Of a DNA stretch of 17,571 nt, positions 6,835 through 13,649 are shown in pieces. The notes below the pieces were generated by a model. The model searched no databases and was not told the origin of the DNA. It saw only the letters and a program-made list of their open reading frames with translations. The DNA is taken from contig DATJNS010000210.1 in NCBI GenBank assembly GCA_035507915.1, positions 1 to 17,571 on the forward strand. Direction: 5' to 3'. The stretch is from JACQAI01 sp035507915 (GTDB lineage: Bacteria > Pseudomonadota > Alphaproteobacteria > Elsterales > Elsteraceae). Within the stretch, counting starts at the first letter, position 1. Each line of letters begins with the position of its first letter. Both the position numbers and the translations under genes were made by a program.

Positions 6835-7254
6835 ATGCGCGGCCCATCATCATTCGGCGTCTGCCGCTGGGTTCGGACCGGGACCGTTCCGCGCGTCGCC
6901 GCTTGGCTCACCCTCGCGGCCATCGTCCTGAACCTGTTCGCGCCGATCGCGTGGGCCGCGACGTTGCCCACACCGGGTGGCACGGCGGTCCCGTTGTGCC
7001 ACGAGCTGGCACCCGACGTGCCGCCCGCCCCCCTGCCGGTGCATTCAAGCGACAGCCGAGCTTTGGTGCCCCACTGCCCGCTGTGCGTGCTGTTCGGCGG
7101 CACCGCCTGGGCGCCGCCGGTCGCTGCCGACGCGGCGGTCGGCGTCATTCACCCATTCTTCGGCCGCGCCGGTTTTGCCGGCGAGAGCCCGCTCGTCCTG
7201 CCGCCGCGCCCGACGCTGCGGCCGAGTCCCCGCGCGCCTCCCCTCGGAGTCTGA
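6835..7254 (+). CDS. DUF2946-like small membrane/exported protein
   Basis: About 139 residues from the ATG at 6835. A TTG at 6775, preceded by AAGAGG at 6761-6766 with 8-nt spacing, would give 159 residues, so the start is uncertain. One strong hydrophobic segment, VAAWLTLAAIVLNLFAPIAWAA, is followed by a short periplasmic tail that contains VPHCPLCVLFGG, the His-Cys-Pro-Leu-Cys signature of DUF2946-type proteins. The end is Pro/Arg-rich and low in complexity. DUF2946 proteins are usually found next to copper or heavy-metal genes and TonB-linked uptake, and the HCPLC pair is a plausible metal site, but no biochemical role is established. It precedes the barrel-like gene by 81 nt and is the first gene of the envelope redox cluster. 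Confidence 0.65.
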   Translation: MRGPSSFGVCRWVRTGTVPRVAAWLTLAAIVLNLFAPIAWAATLPTPGGTAVPLCHELAPDVPPAPLPVHSSDSRALVPHCPLCVLFGGTAWAPPVAADAAVGVIHPFFGRAGFAGESPLVLPPRPTLRPSPRAPPLGV

Positions 7255-7335
7255 GACGTCTCATCTCGCGCGGCGCGGTCCGAGCCCGATGGCGACGGCC
7301 GCACTCGGTCAGATTCGGATTCGGAGGGGTCGACG

Positions 7336-8325
7336 ATGTTTTCGCAATGGATCACGCGCAAGCCGACGTGGCTTGCGGCGGCAAGACAGCATGGTTCGAG
7401 CAGCACGCGTCGCGCCATGGCGCTCGCCGCGGCTCTACTCATCGCCCTGGTTCCCAGCCTCGGCTGGGCGTGCGCGTGCGGCTGCGGCGTGTTCGACGTC
7501 GGCACCGGCACCAACATGCCGACCGCCGAAGGCGGCACGGCATTCCTCGAATGGGACTTCATGGATCAGACCCACGATTGGCACAACACCTCGTCGGCGC
7601 TGCCCGGCAACGACCCCGACAAAGAGCTCAAGACCCATTTCCTCACCGCCGGCGTCCAATACATGTTCAACCGGACCTGGGGTGTGATGGGAGAGCTCCC
7701 CTATTGGGATCGCTACCTCACGACCACCCAGGCCGACGGCAGCATCCGCACGTTCAACGCCAGCGGCATCGGCGACATTCGCATCCGGGGCATGTACACC
7801 GGCTTCTCGGAGGATCTGTCGACGGGGCTCACCTTCGGCCTCAAGCTGCCGACCGGCAGCGACACCGCCAACGGCCTCGACCGCGACAGCCAGATCGGCA
7901 CCGGGAGCACGGACGTGCTGCTCGGCGGCTATCACGTCGGCCAGTTGACAGCGGACAATAAATGGAACTGGTTCGCCAATGGGCAGATCGACCAGCCCGT
8001 GCTCAAGACCACCGACTATCGCCCGGGCACCGAAATCGATGGGCTGCTGGGCGTCTACTTCAACGATTGGACCGTGATGAACGACGCGATCAAGCTAGTG
8101 CCGATCGCGCAAACCAAGGTGTCGTGGCGCTGGCGCGACGTCGGGCAGGAAGCCGACTTCGCCGACAGCGGTTATCAGCGCGTCTATCTGTCGCCCGGCA
8201 TGGAGATGGATGTCGGCCGCTATCGGCTCTATGCCGACGTCGCGCTGCCGGTTTACACGCACACCAACGGTTACCAAATCGTCGCCTATGAGCTCTTCAA
8301 GGTGATCGCCAGCATCAACTTCTAG
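7336..8325 (+). CDS. Putative outer-membrane beta-barrel protein with N-terminal CxCxC motif
   Basis: A 329-residue exported protein. GGAGGGG at 7323-7329 fixes the ATG at 7336 and so gives a long signal peptide (residues 1-45) with Arg25-Arg26 before the hydrophobic core, ending LGWA. The mature protein would begin CACGCGVFDVGTGT, with Cys46, Cys48 and Cys50. The rest is beta-rich with alternating aromatic and polar residues (TWGVMGELPYWDR, GLTFGLKLPTGS, ADVALPVYTHTNG) and ends in the hydrophobic IASINF typical of outer-membrane barrels. I recall similar proteins annotated only as transporter or hypothetical. The CxCxC could bind Cu(I) or another soft metal, or exchange disulfides with the TlpA-like protein encoded 16 nt downstream. 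A channel role is inference from the strand pattern alone. Confidence 0.68.
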   Translation: MFSQWITRKPTWLAAARQHGSSSTRRAMALAAALLIALVPSLGWACACGCGVFDVGTGTNMPTAEGGTAFLEWDFMDQTHDWHNTSSALPGNDPDKELKTHFLTAGVQYMFNRTWGVMGELPYWDRYLTTTQADGSIRTFNASGIGDIRIRGMYTGFSEDLSTGLTFGLKLPTGSDTANGLDRDSQIGTGSTDVLLGGYHVGQLTADNKWNWFANGQIDQPVLKTTDYRPGTEIDGLLGVYFNDWTVMNDAIKLVPIAQTKVSWRWRDVGQEADFADSGYQRVYLSPGMEMDVGRYRLYADVALPVYTHTNGYQIVAYELFKVIASINF

Positions 8326-8341
8326 GACGGGAGCTTTCGGG

Positions 8342-8869
8342 ATGCGGAGAAGCTGTGTGCCGCTCGGGCTCGTCGCGGGATTCCTCGCCCTGGCCGGCGC
8401 GAACGCCCATGCGGCGGTCGACGTCGGCCAGCCGGCGCCGCCGCTGGCGGTCGAGGAGCTCAACGGCAAGCCGTTCGACCTCGGCGCGCTGCGCGGCAAG
8501 GTCGTGATCGTCAATTACTGGGCGACCTGGTGCCCGCCCTGCCGTGCCGAGATGCCGGCGCTCGACGCGTTTTATCGCCGCTACCACGACCGCGGCCTCG
8601 AGATGATCGGGTTGAGCGCCGACGTGCCACGCGAGCGCGACGCCGCGCGCAAGATGATGGAAGCCTACGCCTACCCCGCGGCGATGATGCGCGATGCCCG
8701 GCCCAATGGTTTCGGCCGCCCGACGGCACTGCCGATCACCTACGTGATCGACGCCCAGGGCGTGGTGCGCGCCAAGCTCCAGCCGGACGAGACCGGCGTC
8801 ACCGAGCAGAGCCTCGCCGCCGCAGTGCTGCCGCTGTTGCCGCAGGACAAACCGAAGGCGACGCCGTGA
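8342..8869 (+). CDS. TlpA/ResA-type periplasmic thioredoxin-like protein
   Basis: A 175-residue protein with a cleavable signal (residues 1-24, ending AHA/A) and one thioredoxin domain. The active site is WATWCPPC (Cys64, Cys67), the pattern of TlpA, ResA and CcmG reductases, followed by the helix RAEMPALDAFY. The cis-proline loop TALPITYVID has Pro131. The domain start VGQPAPPLAVEELNGKPFDLGALRGK is the usual AhpC/TSA-Redoxin N-terminus. It should keep specific periplasmic cysteines reduced; obvious candidates in this cluster are the SCO protein's CPDAC pair, the barrel's CxCxC and the cytochrome's CAACH. The start has GACGGGAG about 8 nt upstream. The stop overlaps the GTG of the lipoprotein gene by 4 nt, showing tight co-translation. 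Confidence 0.92.
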   Translation: MRRSCVPLGLVAGFLALAGANAHAAVDVGQPAPPLAVEELNGKPFDLGALRGKVVIVNYWATWCPPCRAEMPALDAFYRRYHDRGLEMIGLSADVPRERDAARKMMEAYAYPAAMMRDARPNGFGRPTALPITYVIDAQGVVRAKLQPDETGVTEQSLAAAVLPLLPQDKPKATP

Positions 8870-9213
8870 CGGCGCGGCTGCTGAGGCCGCACGGGGCCAT
8901 GATCGCGGCGCTGGCATTGGCCGCCTGCGCGCCGGCCGGGCCGCCGTCGGCACCCGGCGTCGTCGCCACCGCGGGCCATGACAAGAGCGTCACCGCGTTC
9001 GGCGAGGACGATGTCGCATGCCGGCAGGCGGCCGCTGCGGCGGCGAGCGAGAGCGCGCCCGCCGGCGCCACGCCGCAACAGCGTTATGACGCGCGCTATG
9101 CTTCCTGCATGGGCGCGAAGGGCAACCGAGTACAGCAGGCGCTGCGCGCCTATCCGCTGGTGGCCACCGTGGTGCCGCCGATGGTCGGCATGGGCGGCGG
9201 CGGACGCCGTTGA
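8866..9213 (+). CDS. Small lipoprotein of unknown function
   Basis: A 115-residue protein starting at a GTG that overlaps the previous stop (GTGA). The N-terminus is a short basic segment (TARLLRPHGA), a hydrophobic run and the lipobox LAAC, so Cys22 would be lipidated and the protein anchored to a membrane on the periplasmic side. An internal ATG at 8899 would leave almost no n-region, which favours the GTG. The mature part is Ala-rich and carries two further Cys (DDVACRQAAA and YASCMGAKGN) that may form a disulfide. It ends in a hydrophobic VATVVPPMVGMGGGG tail. The YDARYASCMGAKGN segment recurs in uncharacterised proteobacterial lipoproteins. No function can be named. Its place between the TlpA-like and SEL1 genes, with 4-nt overlaps on both sides, ties it to the cluster. 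Confidence 0.72.
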   Translation: MTARLLRPHGAMIAALALAACAPAGPPSAPGVVATAGHDKSVTAFGEDDVACRQAAAAAASESAPAGATPQQRYDARYASCMGAKGNRVQQALRAYPLVATVVPPMVGMGGGGRR

Positions 9214-9977
9214 GCCAGACGCGCGCCCGGCCGGTCGGACCAGCGGCGACGCTGGCCATCGCGGCGTGCTTGGTCGCCGGCGCGACGGCCGCGCAGTCGC
9301 GTCCCGATCCGCCGCTCGACTGCGGCGCGTTCCGCGGCGCTGCCGAGCGCGGCCTGTGCGCTCGCGCGAACGACGGCGACCCCGCGGCCGAAGCGCGCCT
9401 CGGCGTGCTCTATTTCACGGGGCGCGGCGTCATCATGAACTCCGGCGAGGCGATCCGGCTGTTCCGCCTCGCGGCCGCCGCCGCAGAGCCTGCCGGCGAG
9501 ACCTATCTCGGCTATGTCTACGAGACCGGGCAAGGCTTGCCCAAGGACCCGGCCGAGGCACTCCGGCTTTATCGGTTGGCGGCCGCCCAGGGCAGCGCGC
9601 AAGGCATGAATGCGCTGGCCTGGCATCTCGCGACGACCGAGCGCGCGCTCGACGAGGCACAGCGCTGGGCCGAGCGGGCGGTCGCGCAGGCACCGGAAGA
9701 CGGCACGTATCGCGACACGCTGGCGCGGGTGCTGCTGCTGCGCGGCCAGCCGCAACGCGCGCTGACGGAGCAGCAACGCGCGGTCGCGCTCAGCCCCGAC
9801 TGCGCGAGCTGCGAGGATCGCCTGGGCGACATTCTGGCGGCGCTTGATCGCCGCGACGACGCGCGGACACACTGGCAGCGCGCGCTCGACCTGTCGGCAG
9901 GGGTCTCGCTCGATCCGGAGTGGGACGCGGCAGCGGTGCGCCGCAAGCTCGCCGGCTCGCCCAAGACCTCGCGCTAG
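9210..9977 (+). CDS. Periplasmic SEL1/TPR repeat protein
   Basis: A 255-residue helical-repeat protein. The start is a TTG overlapping the upstream stop (TTGA). It yields a good Sec signal (residues 1-30, ending ATAAQS), which supports this weak start. After a CGAFRGAAERGLC segment with two Cys, two SEL1 repeats are clear: AEARLGVLYFTGRGV with GEAIRLFRLAAA, and GETYLGYVYETGQGL with AEALRLYRLAAAQG. Less regular TPR units follow (ALDEAQRWAERAVAQAPEDG, PQRALTEQQRAVALSPDCASC) up to about residue 230. SEL1/TPR proteins are scaffolds for protein assembly. Here it would act in the periplasm, perhaps holding the redox or copper partners encoded around it. That job is inference; the fold is well supported. 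The SCO gene begins 5 nt after its stop. Confidence 0.85.
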   Translation: MSQTRARPVGPAATLAIAACLVAGATAAQSRPDPPLDCGAFRGAAERGLCARANDGDPAAEARLGVLYFTGRGVIMNSGEAIRLFRLAAAAAEPAGETYLGYVYETGQGLPKDPAEALRLYRLAAAQGSAQGMNALAWHLATTERALDEAQRWAERAVAQAPEDGTYRDTLARVLLLRGQPQRALTEQQRAVALSPDCASCEDRLGDILAALDRRDDARTHWQRALDLSAGVSLDPEWDAAAVRRKLAGSPKTSR

Positions 9978-9981
9978 CGCG

Positions 9982-10620
9982 ATGGCCCGGAAGGCACACC
10001 CGCGACCGATCGGCCGGCGAGGCCTACGCGACGGCCGACGCGTGCTGATCGCATGCCTTCTCGGTTTCGCGGTGCTCGCCGCTGGCGTGATCGGCTACGT
10101 CGAGATCACGCGCCCTCCCCCCCGCGTTGCCACCCCTGCCGCGGCGATCGGCGGCCCGTTCGAACTGATCGATCAGGACGGCCAGACGGTCACCGATGCG
10201 GCCTATCGGGGCAAATGGCTGCTGATCTATTTCGGCTACACGCACTGCCCGGACGCCTGTCCGACCGCGCTCAGCGACATCGCGGAGGCTCTGTCGGACC
10301 TCGGCCCGCTGCGCAGCAAGATCCAGCCTCTGTTCATCACCGTGGATCCCCAGCGCGACACGCCCGCGGTGCTGAAGGACTACACCGCGGCGTTCGACGC
10401 CGGCATCATCGGCCTCACGGGATCGGCCGCGCAAATCGCCGAAGCGGCCAAGGTCTTCAGGGTCTACTACCGGCGCGACAACGAAACGGGGCCGGACTAC
10501 GGGATGGCCCACAGCTCAGTGATCTATCTGATGGATCCCGACGGGCGCTTCGTCACCAATTTCACCGGAGAGGCGACGCCCGAGGCGATGCGGGCGAAGC
10601 TGCTGCAAGTCCTGTCGTGA
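9982..10620 (+). CDS. SCO1/SenC family copper chaperone / thiol-disulfide protein
   Basis: A 212-residue membrane-anchored SCO protein. Residues ~21-40 form one transmembrane helix after an Arg-rich cytosolic start, and the rest is periplasmic with a thioredoxin fold. The copper site is complete: Cys89 and Cys93 in YTHCPDACPT and the distant His177 in YGMAHSS. FITVDPQRDTP is the other family hallmark. SCO proteins deliver copper to the CuA site of cytochrome c oxidase or act as thiol reductants for it. No oxidase subunits are visible in this window, so its client may be elsewhere or may be one of the cluster's own proteins. The ATG at 9982 follows the SEL1 stop by 4 nt with no good ribosome site, so it probably depends on upstream translation. 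Converges on the cytochrome gene. Confidence 0.93.
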   Translation: MARKAHPRPIGRRGLRDGRRVLIACLLGFAVLAAGVIGYVEITRPPPRVATPAAAIGGPFELIDQDGQTVTDAAYRGKWLLIYFGYTHCPDACPTALSDIAEALSDLGPLRSKIQPLFITVDPQRDTPAVLKDYTAAFDAGIIGLTGSAAQIAEAAKVFRVYYRRDNETGPDYGMAHSSVIYLMDPDGRFVTNFTGEATPEAMRAKLLQVLS

Positions 10621-10639
10621 CGACGCTCCCCGGGAAGGC

Positions 10640-11239
10640 TCATCGGGAGACCGACGCGGCGCTCTCCCCTTTCACGGCGCGCTGGCGCGCCGCTGCCAGC
10701 GCGCGCGACGGTTCTTTGCACAGCGGCGGGAAACGCCAGTCGCTGCCCAGAGCCGACGCCTGGGCCGCGGTGGGGTTGGTGATCATCGCCTGATAGGCAC
10801 GGATATCGGGCGGCCAGCTACTCTTGATGAACGCAAGCACCGCCCAGATCTGCTCGTCCGACAGCGTGTCGGCGAATGCCGGCATATCGGAGACGTAGCC
10901 TTCCGGCGCGACGTCTTTGACGCTGAACTTCGTCAATCGAAACAGCTCGTCGTCGGTGTGCTGCCAGGTGTGGCCCGTGGCGTCGTGCGGCGGCGCCAAG
11001 ACCTTGCCGTCCGGCCCCACGGTCTGCCAGTTGGGCTGTCCCTCCAGGTGGGCGCCGTGGCACGCGGCGCAGTTGGTATCGTAGAGGGCGCGGCCAGCCG
11101 CGACCGTCGCCAGGTCCTCGCGATCGGTGCGCGACGACGAATCGGCCTGACGGCCGACCGGGGCAAGGACGACCACCGCCGCCACGGCGAGCACACCCGC
11201 CAGCATGGCTGCGGCGATCGAGGCTGTCCTCGGCATCAT
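10640..11239 (-). CDS. Membrane-anchored class I c-type cytochrome
   Basis: A 199-residue protein with an uncleaved-looking N-terminal helix (residues ~6-27) and one haem-binding motif, NCAACHG (Cys57, Cys60, His61). Met119 in YVSDMPAF is the likely distal haem ligand. A His-rich stretch, APPHDATGHTWQHTDDELF (His85, His90, His94), lies between them; I recall it in a family of monohaem cytochromes placed near SCO or metal-resistance genes, and it might bind a second metal. The C-terminal FPPLCKEP holds a lone Cys. Two ATGs stand side by side at 11239 and 11236 and neither has a strong ribosome site. The frame runs far upstream but that part has no cytochrome features. The gene converges on SCO with a 19-nt gap and diverges from the small charged protein. 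It would pass electrons in the periplasm; partner unknown. Confidence 0.9.
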   Translation of the reverse strand: MMPRTASIAAAMLAGVLAVAAVVVLAPVGRQADSSSRTDREDLATVAAGRALYDTNCAACHGAHLEGQPNWQTVGPDGKVLAPPHDATGHTWQHTDDELFRLTKFSVKDVAPEGYVSDMPAFADTLSDEQIWAVLAFIKSSWPPDIRAYQAMITNPTAAQASALGSDWRFPPLCKEPSRALAAARQRAVKGESAASVSR

Positions 11240-11335
11240 GGCGCGTCTGCGACCGAAACGAGACCCTGGTTGCGGCTGGACGCGATTAGGCGCCTGCGCC
11301 GGTCGGCAGGCAAGCGGCATCGCGGGCGCCGACGG

Positions 11336-11362
11336 GGAACCGACGACGCCCCGAACCCCGTT
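11336..11362 (+). promoter_or_regulatory. Candidate EcfG-type general stress promoter
   Basis: GGAACC at 11336-11341 and CGTT at 11359-11362 match the -35 and -10 boxes of alphaproteobacterial EcfG sigma factors. The spacer from GGAAC to CGTT is 18 nt, one longer than the usual 16-17. Transcription would begin near 11370, leaving a ~20-nt leader with a GGAGG ribosome site before the ATG at 11390. The placement is persuasive; the long spacer keeps confidence moderate. Confidence 0.45.
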
Positions 11363-11389
11363 CTCCGTCCGACAGGCATGGAGGACGCG

Positions 11390-11665
11390 ATGAGCGACGA
11401 TACGCGCCGCAAGGACCCCAAGGTCGAGGGCGAAGGCAGCTACACGGCGACGCGCGAGTACGACCGCGCGGCCGAGAAGACCGCGAAATCCGGCAAGGTC
11501 GGCGCGAAGGCCCGCGAGGCCAAGCGTGCCGTCGAAGGGCGCGAGGGCGATGCGCTGCGCAGCGCCGAAGCCGAGGGCAAACGCCACGCGCACGGCGAGG
11601 ATCCGGCGCTGCACCGCAAGCCGGCGGACGGCCCCGACAACGCCGGGACGCCGCACAAGAAGTAG
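11390..11665 (+). CDS. Small hydrophilic, probably disordered protein (stress-related?)
   Basis: A 91-residue, highly charged protein with no hydrophobic core, Cys or Trp: rich in Lys, Arg, Glu, Asp, Gly and Ala, with EYDRAAEKTAKSGKVGAKAREAKRAVEG as a possible helix around residues 22-50, and a His/Pro/Gly-rich tail ending HKK. GGAGG at 11380-11384 sits 5 nt before this ATG. The ATG at 11378 overlaps that site and is less likely. Short proteins of this kind are frequent in Hyphomicrobiales and Rhodospirillales and resemble LEA-like or hydrophilin proteins in composition. The candidate EcfG promoter directly upstream fits a general stress gene. No enzyme function is expected. The gene stands alone between divergent and downstream units. 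Confidence 0.75.
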   Translation: MSDDTRRKDPKVEGEGSYTATREYDRAAEKTAKSGKVGAKAREAKRAVEGREGDALRSAEAEGKRHAHGEDPALHRKPADGPDNAGTPHKK

Positions 11666-11684
11666 CCGTCACGCCCCACCGGCA

Positions 11685-11700
11685 TGGTACAGATCTTGCG
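11685..11700 (+). promoter_or_regulatory. Candidate sigma-54 promoter before the DUF1028/peptide ABC locus
   Basis: TGGTACAGATCTTGCG has GG and GC exactly ten bases apart (11686-11687 and 11698-11699) and matches the -24/-12 consensus TGGCAC-N5-TTGC at all but one of the core positions. Transcription would begin near 11711, leaving a ~48-nt leader before the ATG at 11759. Sigma-54 control would fit nitrogen-responsive peptide uptake. No paired activator sites could be recognised upstream. Confidence 0.4.
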
Positions 11701-11758
11701 CGCCCGCACGCCGGGCGCGGGGATAAAGCCATAGGCGCAACGCGCTGGGGAGTGGGGC

Positions 11759-12466
11759 ATGACGTGGTCGATCATTGCGCGCGATCCGCCGACCGGCGCG
11801 TTCGGGATCGCGGTCGCGACTCGGTTCTTCGCCGTCGGGGCGCTGTGTCCGCATGCCATGAGCGGAACCGGCGCGCTGTGCACGCAGGCGCTGGTCAATC
11901 CGATGTACGGGCCGCACGGCCTCAAGCTCCTGGGCGAAGGCGTGCCGGCCGCCGAGGTCGTGCAGCGCCTGATCGCGGCGGACGCCGGCGCGGCGCACCG
12001 TCAACTGCACGTGATCGATCGCAGCGGGCGCACCGCGTCGCACACCGGCTCGGCGTGCATCGAGTGGTGCGGCGAGACCCACGCCGAGGACTACTCGATC
12101 GCCGGCAACATGCTGGTCGGGCCGGTCGTGCTCGAGGCGACCGCGCAGGCCTATGATCGCAGCATCGGCCGGCCGTTCGCCGAACGCCTGATCCGGGCGC
12201 TCGAGGCCGGCGAGGCGGTCGGCGGCGACAAGCGCGGCAAGCAGTCGGCCGCGCTCCTGATCCACTCGACCGAGGACTATCCCGACCTCGATCTGCGGGT
12301 CGACGACCACGTCGATCCGCTGGCCGAGCTGCTCCGGCTCTATCACGTCAGCGAAACCTACTTCACGCCGTTCCGGCGCTTCCTGCCGACGCGCGCGCAT
12401 CCCGCCGGCATCTTCGACCGCGCAGTGATCGAGGCAGGCATCAAGGCCGCGCTGGCGCAGCATTGA
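11759..12466 (+). CDS. DUF1028 family protein (Ntn-hydrolase-like)
   Basis: A 235-residue DUF1028 protein. The opening MTWSIIARDPPTGAFGIAVATRFFAVGALCPHA, in which the second residue Thr follows the initiator Met, and the segment GTGALCTQALVNPMYGPHGLKLL are the family core. ASHTGSACIEWCGE and IAGNMLVGPVVLEA follow, and the RGKQSAALLI and DLDLRVDDHVDPLAELLRL strands complete the fold. The family is placed among N-terminal nucleophile hydrolases by structure prediction, which would make Thr2 a candidate nucleophile after Met removal; this is inference. No signal peptide, so cytosolic. DUF1028 genes are often next to peptide transporters, as here, which suggests a role in cutting an imported peptide, amide or peptidoglycan fragment. 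GGGGAGTGGGG precedes the ATG. A 134-nt gap containing a palindromic pair separates it from the first ATPase gene. Confidence 0.88.
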   Translation: MTWSIIARDPPTGAFGIAVATRFFAVGALCPHAMSGTGALCTQALVNPMYGPHGLKLLGEGVPAAEVVQRLIAADAGAAHRQLHVIDRSGRTASHTGSACIEWCGETHAEDYSIAGNMLVGPVVLEATAQAYDRSIGRPFAERLIRALEAGEAVGGDKRGKQSAALLIHSTEDYPDLDLRVDDHVDPLAELLRLYHVSETYFTPFRRFLPTRAHPAGIFDRAVIEAGIKAALAQH

Positions 12467-12500
12467 GCGTAGTCGAGGTACGACGGTGCAGCACCTCGAT

Positions 12501-12593
12501 CCGTCATCCTCGGCCTTGTGCCGAGGATCCACGCCTTTCTTCCATCCGACGCGAAGGAGACGTGGATGCTCGGGACAAGCCCGAGCATGACGG
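12501..12593. repeat. Inverted pair of self-complementary palindromes with covarying stems
   Basis: Two 33-nt units (12501-12533 and 12561-12593) are inverted copies matching at 29 of 33 positions. Each unit also folds on itself: a 7-bp stem with a 5-nt loop at 12508-12526 and at 12568-12586. The four mismatches between units are two compensatory C-G to G-C swaps inside that stem, so the fold is conserved rather than the sequence. The outer ends CCGTCAT/ATGACGG match the repeats at 2923 and 4533. The right unit ends 1 nt before the first in-frame ATG of the ATPase gene. Confidence 0.8.
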
Positions 12594-12600
12594 AATGAGA

Positions 12601-13649
12601 ATGGTCGCCGGCACAACCCCACCGCTGCTGGAGGTGCGCGCGCTCGCGACGCACCTGCGCACGCCGGAAGGCCTGGTGCGCGCGGTCGACGGCGTCAGCT
12701 TCGCGGTCGCGGCCGGCCGCACGCTCGGCATCGTCGGCGAGTCGGGCTGCGGCAAGAGCGTGACCGCGCTGTCGATCCTGGGGCTGGTGCCGCGCCCGCC
12801 GGCCGAGCGCATCGCCGGCGAGGTGTGGTTCGACGGCCGCGACCTGCTGCGGCTGGACGCGGCGGCGCTGCGCGATCTGCGCGGCGACCGCATCGCCATG
12901 GTGTTCCAGGAGCCCATGACCTCGCTGAACCCGGCCTACACCGTGGGCGAGCAGATCATCGAGGTGATCCTGCGCCACGACGACGTCGGCCGCGCGGCGG
13001 CGCGCGCGCGTGCCGTCGAGCTGATTCGGCGCGTCGGCATCCCGGCGCCCGAGCAGCGCGTCGACGACTATCCGCACCGCCTGTCGGGCGGCATGCGCCA
13101 GCGCGCCATGATCGCGATGGCGCTCGCCTGCCGGCCGCAGCTCCTGATCGCCGACGAGCCGACCACCGCGCTCGACGTCACCATCCAGGCGCAGATCCTC
13201 GACCTGCTGCGCGACCTGCGGCGCGATCTCGGCATGGCGCTGATCCTGATCACCCACGATCTCGGCGTGGTCGCCGAGCTGTGCGACGAGGTCGTCGTGA
13301 TGTACGGCGGCAAGATCGTCGAGCGCGCGCCGATCGACGCCTTGTTCGCGACGCCGCAGCATCCCTACACGATCGGCCTGCTGGGCTCGCTGCCCGGCGT
13401 GCCCGGCAGCGATCGCGGCGGCGACGCGGCGCGCGACGGCGCGGCGCCGCAGCGGCTCGCCGCGATCGAGGGCGCGCCGCCCAATCCGATCGCGCTGCCC
13501 GCCGGCTGCCGCTTCCATCCGCGCTGCCCGTTCGTCGAGCCGCGCTGCCGCGACGCCGAGCCGCCGCTGGTCGAGGTGCAAGCGGGCCAGCACGCCGCGT
13601 GCTGGCGCGCGCCGCTCGAGCCGAGCGTGCTGACGGCCGGGATGCCCTG

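Noticed and set aside
11292..11311. Small hairpin (GCCTGC/GCAGGC) in the divergent region before the cytochrome
   Set aside because: Six base pairs with an 8-nt loop are expected by chance in such G+C-rich DNA, and nothing links it to a known operator.
11240..11656. N-terminal extension of the cytochrome frame to 338 residues
   Set aside because: The extra 139 residues overlap the small charged protein gene on the other strand, have no cytochrome features and would bury the membrane anchor inside the protein.
12501..12593. CRISPR-like repeat or transposon end
   Set aside because: Only two inverted units exist, without spacers of regular length in direct orientation, and there is no transposase or target-site duplication in the window.
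12463..12600. Extension of the first ATPase to a TTG at 12463
   Set aside because: It would translate the whole palindromic pair, overlap the DUF1028 stop and add 46 residues not found before the conserved LLEVR start in the family.
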